A stretch of 64,000 nt of DNA from Sistotremastrum niveocremeum HHB9708 (taxonomy: Eukaryota > Basidiomycota > Agaricomycetes > Sistotremastrales > Sistotremastraceae): contig KV419395.1 of the NCBI GenBank assembly GCA_001630475.1, positions 1,182,753 to 1,246,752 on the forward strand, written 5' to 3'. A program made the position numbers and the translations under genes. Each line of letters starts with the position of its first letter. The stretch's first letter is position 1. The notes under the pieces are model-generated. The model was not told the origin of the DNA. It made no database searches and saw nothing but the letters and a program-made list of their open reading frames with translations. Shown piece by piece: positions 57,710 to 64,000 of this stretch.

Positions 57710-59637
57710 ATGCTCTCTTTCTTAGCTTTCCCCGTGCTTAACCTCAATGGTCCCGAGTACGAAGCTAGGTTGGTCCACATCGCGATTCTGTATTGCTTCT
57801 ACGTCTAATAACGATCCAGGAAGAATAAACCATTTTTGCCTCCCCATGTCAAGATCGAGGATCTGAACAAGGCGATTCCGAAGCATCTCTTCAAACCAGA
57901 CACCAAGCGCGGCATGGCGTATGTCGTCCGAGATCTGGGTTTCTCTATTGGCCTTCTGGTCCTCGCATCACGGATTGACCCACTCGTCGCGTCTATGAAC
58001 CATCGGGGTGAATGGACCTGCTTCGTCCTGGCTACCGTTCTGTGGTGCCTTTATTGGTTCTTCCAGAGCTTGGTTGCTGCTGGTATATTCTGCCTCGGTC
58101 ACGAGGTAGGCTTGGCTTTTTAACATCCTATCTGCGACTATGCTTAGCGGAAGTTTAGGCTGGACATGGCTCTCTCACTCGGTATAGATTGCTGAACGAT
58201 ACTATCGGATTTTCCTTGCACTCTGGTAAGCCTTCAGTTCAAAGACTCCCATACCGGCGACTCATAATTCCCAGTACTCCTTATCCCATATTTCTCGTGG
58301 AAAACCACGCACCATGCGCACCACGTACGTTCTATCTATGTATGCTACCCACTTGGTACTCACTTTTGATGCTATTGATCCAGAGAGCAACAGGATCGTT
58401 AGAAAATGATGAGAATTACGTTCCCAAGACCAGACAACGCGTTAGTCTACCACCGGCTAGCACCGCTCGCAGGACCGACTACGCAGATATATTTGAAGAG
58501 ACCCCACTATTTACCTTATTCAGGGTGTTCGTCATGCAAGCAGTGTAAGCACTTCAATCTAAATTAAGTTATGCCAACTTATCCCCGTATAGCGGATGGT
58601 GGATGTACCTATCTTTCAACACCCTTGGCTCTCCTAAATATCCTGAATGGACAACAAACGTTTGTTTCTCTCTCGGTCTCCGATATCTGCTTCTTGAGAC
58701 TTATACTCTTTGATAGCATTTCCAACCCTCTTCACCTCTATTTAAAGATACACAAGGTATGTCCTCGTGATTCGTTGAACATTGCATATAACTTTACTGA
58801 TTAAGCGCAGCGCATCTAGTCATATTGTCGGACTGTGGTGTAGCCGCGATGGCGTTCATTTTGGATTGTCTATGCCGACAGTATACATTTTATGCTATCT
58901 TCAAGTTTTATGTTGTGCCTTATCTATTGATGAATCATTGGTAAGTCTCCTTCTAGCGCGGAGCTGATTGAAGCTCATATTTTCTCAGGATCGTCATGTT
59001 CACATTCTGTACGGATCTTCGGATATGTGTTCATGCTTAATTCTTACCCCTTTCCCAGTACATCATTCTGATCCCACGATCCCACATTACCGTCACAATG
59101 TGTGGACAAAGACGCGGGGTGCACTTGCTACCGTTGATCGCCCATTGCTTGGCTGGATGGGCCGCTTCTTCCTCCATAATGTATGTGTGAATTCTCCTTC
59201 TTCAACGATGATCCAGCTAAACGCTACATTCCAGATTTCTCACGACCATGTGGCCCATCACCTCTTCCTCAAAGTTCCCTTTTGTGAGTTTCTCCGATTT
59301 CCCATGGATTCACTTCCGCTGACCTTCTGTAGATAATGGACCTGAAGTCACAAGGTACATCAAGGCAGTGTTGAAGGATGACTATAACTATGACTCAACC
59401 GTACGTATATCTCATGAAGAGTCGTAATTTACTCCTGATTCGGCTCCAAAGAATTCCTTTTACGCTCTATGGAGATCTTTCAATGAATGTCAGTTTATTG
59501 AAGAGGACGAATGCATCGTCTTTTACAAGAACAGGCACGGAGAGTGTGCCAGAACCGTGGCACAGGATCTAGGATCCTTCCAGGAATGTTCTGCGAGATG
59601 TTCTACTTCCACTGAGTCGGATGACGAGCTTTTATGA
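57710..59637 (+). CDS. Delta-12-type fatty acid desaturase
   Basis: ATG at 57710 gives MLSFLAFPVLNLNGPEYEAR, spliced to KNKPFLPPHVKIEDLNKAIP, matching the known start pattern SPEYEARKKPF. Three His boxes: GHEAGHGSLTRY (box 1), SWKTTHHAHH (box 2), HDHVAHHLF (box 3), with membrane stretches between. Further marks: FLHHSDPTIPHYR, KTRGALATVDRPLLG, WMGRFFLHN. It ends STESDDELL and TGA at 59635-59637. Such ER enzymes make linoleic acid from oleic acid on phospholipid. Box 1 is HEAGH where I expect HECGH in most fungal members, so the site of action could differ. At least nine introns. Confidence 0.9.
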
Positions 59638-59941
59638 CCCTTGCTGCCAGTGATTTAGAGCGACAGTTTCTACATTACTTGCTGGGCATGGCATGCCTTT
59701 CAACCCCATGGATTTTGGACAATCTCTCCAACATTGACTGTATTCGTAGCCACCCTCCGCATTATATTTATTCATGTAGCACTTCTCATAACCTTCGAAT
59801 TCGTACTAATCGTTCTTGTATAATCTGCTCTATATTACATGATCGGGATATAGCAGTAGCCAATATATATTCCGCGCGCAGATATTCGCCTCGTGTGAAT
59901 GTCTCTGCACAGCGCCTTCAGTCGTTAGGCATAACATAGCT
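59638..59941. other. Intergenic region desaturase-PL14
   Basis: A 101-residue frame runs through it (59634-59939) but begins inside the desaturase end and ends right at the PL14 start. No gene is supported. Confidence 0.4.
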
Positions 59942-61001
59942 ATGTCTTCGTCCTTCAAATTCCCAGTGCCCGTCTCAAGAGGATGGGCAACTGCTACTTC
60001 AATTGCAGACTCCTCGAATATTGAATTTCACGAGCTCTCTGATGCTTTAGGAGTCCACAAAATATCTCAAGGAACATCACACAGGGTCGTCGAGGCACCC
60101 GAGAAGGATTCGACTCAAGCTTGGGAAGCTTTCTATCCCGAAGGAAGTATCAACCCTTCTGGCGTCGTCAGAGGAGGGTTCGGCTTTTATCTGGATGGGC
60201 CATCGTCATTCAGTGGTGATTTCCAGAAGGCTCAACATGTCGTTGCAGCATATTCCGTCATGTTTCAAGACGGATGGGAGTTCAACAAGGGTGGTAAATT
60301 GCCCGGAATCTGTAAGAAAATCTGGCTTCTTCTCTGGATGCAGACGATGGACCAATTAGATGGTGGACATGACAATTTTGCGTATGGGTGCACAGGAGGT
60401 CGACAATCAGACAGATGCAGCTGCTTCAATCTGAGACTGATGTGGAGGTAATGCACCCACTGGTTTCCTCGAGAGTTTATGGCGTATCCTGAAACTCTGC
60501 AGGAAGAGCGGTGTTGGCGAACTGTATGCGTACTTGCCGGACCATCCATCGAACAAAGAGAATCTTGAGAAAGTGCCTCCATTCTCCGAACAGAACCCAG
60601 ACTATGGGTTCTCTGTTGGACGAGGCGCATTCAAGTTCCGAGTTGGCAAATGGAATCAAGTCGTACAGCGAGTCAAGCTCAATGACGTGGGGTCCGAGAA
60701 CGGTCAGTCAAAGGTTGAGCCTGTATTGTCATGACATAATGCCAACGAAACAGGAGAAATCGAGATATGGATTGATGGTGTCTCGGTGATCTCGGTGGGA
60801 GGCATTGTCCTTCGAGTGGATTCACAATCGTGTGTGCATGGTATACATTTCCAAACTTTCTTCGGAGGTAAAGCTACCCTCGGCTACATTCCACAAAGTG
60901 AAAGGTTTGACGTTATCTCAGGTCATACCCCTGACTGGGCATCTCCTCGAGACCAGACAGCGTGGTTCTGCGATATAGCAGCAGGTGTGGTCGCCCCTTA
61001 A
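59942..61001 (+). CDS. Polysaccharide lyase family 14 (alginate/glucuronan lyase-like)
   Basis: Starts MSSSFKFPVPVSRGWATATS. PL14 stretches: GVVRGGFGFYLDGP, VVAAYSVMFQDGWEFNKGGK then LPGIYGGHDNFAYGCTGGRQ after removing an intron of about 49 bp (near 60311-60359). Then SDRCSCFNLRLMWR, GELYAYLPDHPSNKE, NPDYGFSVGRGAFKFRVGKW, GEIEIWIDGVSVISVGGIVL, HGIHFQTFFGG, and DWASPRDQTAWFCDIAAGVV. PL14 enzymes cut uronate-rich polysaccharides by beta-elimination. No hydrophobic signal peptide is visible at this start, unlike a normal secreted lyase, so either a 5' exon is missing from my model or the protein stays inside the cell. Confidence 0.83.
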
Positions 61002-61108
61002 CAACAAGTGGCATCGTTGTGGATGTGTTTGAAACGGAAATTCTGAGAAACAGTTAAGACTGCAAATGAGAATGAGAAATGGGTCCTACTAGTAGTGATA
61101 ATCCTTGT

Positions 61109-61474
61109 CTAGTGGCTTAGATACTTCCTCCCCTTTGCTCTTCGGCGCGCCAATATTTTTCGTCCGCCAGCTGATCTTAGCCGTGCGAGAAAGCCATGTT
61201 TCCGCTTCCTTTTTCTTTGAGATGGCTGATAATCGACGCCTCGTTGGTTAAATCTAACCTGCAGCAGATGTGATGCAGTCGGCGTGGTCGGTAAGAGGGA
61301 TATTGATGAACGAAGGAGGGAGACGGCGCGAAGGATTGGGGATGAGCTAAGACGTGGGATCGACGAGGAGAGATGTGTCGTCAAAGATACTGATCTGTTG
61401 ACCAGCGGCTGCCTTTGCACGATGGGAAGAGGGCGTGCTAGCAGTCGAGACAACGAGAATGGTATTCGAGGCAT
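61109..61474 (-). CDS. MRPL34: Mitochondrial ribosomal protein bL34m
   Basis: Intronless. Starts [20 protein letters not shown], a strong Arg/Ser/Leu targeting peptide. The mature bL34 core is [20 protein letters not shown], then [28 protein letters not shown]. This small basic protein is buried in the large subunit of the mitochondrial ribosome. The frame upstream is open for 141 more codons, through a MITE inserted 26 bp before this ATG (see findings); the internal Met is preferred because it starts the targeting peptide. Converges on PL14, with 107 bp between coding ends. Confidence 0.93.
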   Translation of the reverse strand: MPRIPFSLSRLLARPLPIVQRQPLVNRSVSLTTHLSSSIPRLSSSPILRAVSLLRSSISLLPTTPTASHLLQVRFNQRGVDYQPSQRKRKRKHGFLARLRSAGGRKILARRRAKGRKYLSH

Positions 61475-61507
61475 TTTGTGCTGTGACCAAGTGTGACTCA
61501 TCGTTCT

Positions 61508-61541
61508 AGGACCCCCGTTAATCCCTATAGAGGACGGTGGC
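61508..61541 (+). repeat. Left terminal inverted repeat of the MITE
   Basis: 34 bp, identical in reverse complement to 61913-61946. It contains the inner palindrome-like string CCTATAGAGG. Confidence 0.93.
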
Positions 61542-61871
61542 AGTTTCGGACAACCCGGAAGCCTTTGGGACGAAAATGTCGGGGGCAGATTCGGACAAAA
61601 TGGCTCACCAACCACATGAGGTCGGAGGCATCCTCGGACATGGGGAGGTGCGTCGGGACGGAGGTCAGTGGCACTTTTCGGACACCCAGGCATATCAGTT
61701 GTGGGTCTCATATATAACGAATATATAAATGATTTAAATATTAGATTATATAATGCTCGGCTAGCGTCGGGTAACCTCCCGTGAGAATCGTTGGCGAGCT
61801 TTTTTGCGAGGTCGGGGGCAGCTTTCGGACATTTCAGGCCAAAATCCAGATGTCGGGGGCAACTTCGGACA
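61533..61871 (+). repeat. Six direct repeats inside the MITE
   Basis: About six copies of a 20-21 bp unit, consensus GTCGGGGGCANNTTCGGACA, start near 61533, 61578, 61621, 61664, 61811 and 61852, all on the same strand. Spacing is 41-45 bp except for the gap over the AT-rich middle. A partial seventh copy (ATTCGGACA) lies near 61888. The first copy overlaps the left inverted repeat. Confidence 0.85.
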
Positions 61872-61912
61872 TGAATGTAAGAATTTAATTCGGACATGTC
61901 ACCCTAAGGTCC

Positions 61913-61946
61913 GCCACCGTCCTCTATAGGGATTAACGGGGGTCCT
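61913..61946 (-). repeat. Right terminal inverted repeat of the MITE
   Basis: Reverse complement of 61508-61541 without mismatch. Confidence 0.93.
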
Positions 61947-61954
61947 ATCGTTCT

Positions 61955-62265
61955 TCCACGTTTGGATGTGTCGATCCCCTCGCCGGAGAAATTGGACTGC
62001 TGCAGACTCGCTAGGCATGCCAGAATGGACCATACAAGATCATCTTCATTTCGCTCGTCCTGGGGAATACTCGAAACAAAGCACTGCGGTTTAATTCTCA
62101 GTGCGCCACCTACATCTTACCCTGGCCGTCAATCCAGGTCTGCTCTTACTGCATTCGACTCAAATGTGGAGAGAAAGATCAGATCATTGATCCGACTACC
62201 CTTTCAAGCTGCCTACATAATGCCCCATTTGCACCTCGTGTGGACGCGATTCTATCTTTCCAACC
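61955..62265. other. Divergent promoter bL34m-dehydrogenase
   Basis: Host DNA between the MITE and the reductase start. It is likely to hold the original bL34m promoter now pushed 455 bp away (439 bp element plus one duplicated target copy). No gene recognised. Confidence 0.4.
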
Positions 62266-63600
62266 ATGGAAGCCATTACTACTAAGGGCGACAGCGACAT
62301 TTCTCTGCAATCCGCTAGCGTGCCAAAACCAGACCCTCACCAGATTCTGGTTCGAGTGGTCGCCATAGCTGTTAATCCGATTGATAGTATATTGTTTCCT
62401 CGAATGGAGTGTACCCGATCTGACCTTCTCATGTTCAAGGAAAGAAACTTGTCTTGGTGTCCGAAGCCAACATAAAAGACGAAATTATCTGTGGTTGTGA
62501 TTTTACAGGATATGTCGAAGAAATTGGGTCATCTGTTGATCCTAATCTTCGAAGGAAAGGAGAACGTGTCGCAGGATTCATTCATGGTGGTAGGCCCTTC
62601 CATTCGAACGTCAAATTCGAACCTGTCTCAATAGCCCATGCTAGGCATCAGTACAGAGTTTGGTGGCACTTTTGCTGAATACTGCGTCGCCGATGCGTCT
62701 CTGGTTGTTTCGTTGCCGGACGACTTGAGCTTCGAAAACGCAGCTAGTTTGGGCATTTCAGGCTTCACAGCAATGCAGATTGTGTTCCAAAAGCAGCCTG
62801 AGACGAGCCCATTCTCCCCTTTGGCTGAGCCAAAACCCGTAAGCAGCTGTGCCACCCATGAGTTTCCGATGTGCTGATTTGTTCGCTAGCTGTTAGTTTG
62901 GGGTGGAGCTAGTTCCCTTGGGATGTACACCATACAGCTCGCGAAGCTTGCAGGGTATAATGTGATTGCTACGGCTTCACCGAAGAACTTTGATCTTGTC
63001 AAGGCATACGGTGCCTCCTCAGTATTCGACTATCGTGATCAAGATGTTGCACAAAAAATCCGAGAGCATACCAATGATGGACTTGTCTTCGCCATCGACA
63101 CTATTTCTGAGGCCTATACGCTGCCTCTCGTCGTGCAAAGTATTGGAAGTCAAGGAGGTTTCGTCTCCACGGTCTCCAAAGCCGCCGAAGCGAATCGAGA
63201 AGCACTTCGTCAGGACGTCGCAATCAATTTCCATTTGTGCTTTATGCTTTTAGGAAAGGTAAAGAGGAACCCTGTACAAATTTCAAGCCAGTCTTTTGAT
63301 GCTATTGGTCCTAAAGGCGTTCGACATTCCAGCTAGAGTAGGAGTCGTCGCTGGGTTCCGTGACGTTGGGATCACATATGCCAATCAATTGACCCAACTT
63401 TTGGCAGATAAAAGGTTGAAGACTCCGCCGATTAGGGTGATACCAAATGGGCTTGGTGGTGTTAACGATGCCCTAACACAGCTCGCCGAAGGAAAGGTAC
63501 AAATAATGTTCTATATTCGCTCGCTCTTTACTAATTGAGTCATCAGGTCAGTGGAGAGAAGCTTGTCCTTAGAGTCGCAGAGACTCCTGAGACCTCTTGA
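62266..63600 (+). CDS. Zinc-type medium-chain dehydrogenase / trans-enoyl reductase-like
   Basis: Starts MEAITTKGDSDISLQSASVP. GroES-like N-terminal part: PHQILVRVVAIAVNPIDRKK (across an intron near 62389-62440) and CGCDFTGYVEEIGSSVDP. NAD(P)H Rossmann part: TEFGGTFAEYCVADASLVVS, VWGGASSLGMYTIQLAKLAG, YNVIATASPKNFDLVKAYGA (then SSVFDYRD). The C-terminus is IRVIPNGLGGVNDALTQLAE, GKVSGEKLVLRVAETPETS, TGA at 63598-63600. The chain lacks an obvious structural or catalytic zinc site and looks like the ToxD/LovC class of enoyl reductases, which reduce C=C bonds in small molecules. A true substrate cannot be inferred and no polyketide synthase is nearby. About 350 residues. Confidence 0.88.
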
Positions 63601-64000
63601 TGGTTGAACTAGCACCGGCTGAAGCTATGGCAGTACTTCTGAAAATAAAAGCTATCGTTGTTAGATTCTGTATCCGATCCGTCTGAAATCCGTCGCGGTC
63701 AAAGCATTTCACCGAATTTGCCCACCTGGCGCATCCTTGTCTTTCTGATGAGTAAACCGCGGGCCTCTGGTTCATCACCCATTCGAATAGCATAACAATT
63801 CGCCTCTTTTGCTTATCAAACTGCTTCCCGCGACCGATTCGGCCTTTGTTTGAGGTACCCGCTATCATTCCGGTACTGATCAATTTCGATCGATCAATGA
63901 TCGACGCTCAGTGAAATCAGCGCCGAAAGTGTCTTTGGACTCGTTCCGCTGCATGTAAACCAAAAAGGCGACAAAAGCCTGACTCTCACACTGATTTCGG
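63601..64000. other. Right edge, no supported gene
   Basis: A 104-residue minus frame (63569-63883) shows no family features. A short palindromic cluster of GATC words lies near 63880-63905. The region may hold the end or start of a gene beyond the window. Confidence 0.4.

Larger units (their letters stand above)
61508..61946. mobile_element. Non-autonomous DNA transposon (MITE), 439 bp
   Basis: Perfect 34 bp terminal inverted repeats at 61508-61541 and 61913-61946, both starting AGGACCCCCG at the outer end. They are flanked by identical 8 bp copies ATCGTTCT (61500-61507 and 61947-61954). Because the copy begins with A and ends with T, a 6 bp duplication (TCGTTC) with 35 bp ends starting TAGG is equally consistent. 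The inside has a GC-rich part with short direct repeats and an AT-rich middle around 61710-61760. It has no transposase. An 8 bp duplication fits hAT, P or Zisupton-like families; none can be chosen. The exact ends suggest recent movement. Confidence 0.92.

Noticed and set aside
59634-59939. 101-residue frame between the desaturase and PL14
   Set aside because: Starts over the desaturase stop and ends at the PL14 start. Its composition is unlike a protein of known type and it lacks motifs.
61494-61500. TGACTCA, a Gcn4/AP-1-type bZIP site between the bL34m start and the MITE
   Set aside because: A single 7-mer is expected by chance several times in a window this size; no second site supports it.
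63880-63910. Cluster of GATC palindromes near the right edge
   Set aside because: Short words, no wider symmetry and no flanking duplication. Probably chance.

Overview
The window is nuclear DNA from a filamentous basidiomycete, most probably an Agaricomycete. The reasons are dense genes split by many 45-60 bp GT-AG introns, short intergenic gaps on both strands, and typical fungal families: two Zn2Cys6 regulators, a Cys3-type bZIP, a single-chain urease, a NIMA kinase with a fungal insert, a Csf1 lipid-transfer giant and a DOMON-cytochrome b561 protein. No rRNA, tRNA, CRISPR array or retroelement was found. Gene borders come from manual splice reading, so internal exon borders are less certain than the overall calls.

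Left third (1-23,300): 3' end of an unknown basic disordered protein; DOMON/b561 oxidoreductase (+); PPG1-type phosphatase (-); a doubtful small gene (-); C2H2 zinc-finger protein (+); the splicing factor CWC24 (-) divergent from a Cys3-like bZIP (+); urease (+); two doubtful small genes; a Zn2Cys6 regulator (-); a CLC chloride channel/transporter (-); and an unknown multi-pass membrane protein (-).

Middle (23,400-41,600): the 11 kb CSF1 gene (+) dominates, followed by YIP1 (-) and NSA2 (+) sharing a 53 bp gap between start codons, thymidylate synthase (+), a second Zn2Cys6 regulator (-), and the SDH assembly factor SDHAF4 (+).

Right third (41,600-64,000): hemerythrin-like HHE protein (-), G-alpha subunit (+), F-box-like protein (-), DPH2 (+), NIMA kinase (-), MAPR/Dap1-type cytochrome b5-like protein (-), BCS1-like AAA ATPase with a charged C-terminal extension (+), a 2OG-Fe(II) oxygenase (-), a delta-12-type desaturase (+), a polysaccharide lyase 14 protein (+), mitochondrial bL34 (-), and a medium-chain enoyl reductase/dehydrogenase (+). 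A 439 bp non-autonomous DNA transposon (MITE) with perfect 34 bp terminal inverted repeats and an 8 bp target duplication sits 26 bp upstream of the bL34 start codon.

The genes are mainly housekeeping (ribosome assembly, splicing, translation-factor modification, lipid transfer, signalling) and do not form an obvious metabolic cluster. The most unusual signals are the MITE and the open frame running through it into bL34, the NSA2 5' end (an ATG-only exon then a 6-nt microexon), and a PPG1 last intron whose retention would swap the methylatable LPDYFL tail for another. Several stop-free, multiple-of-three introns lie beside catalytic or zinc-binding residues.
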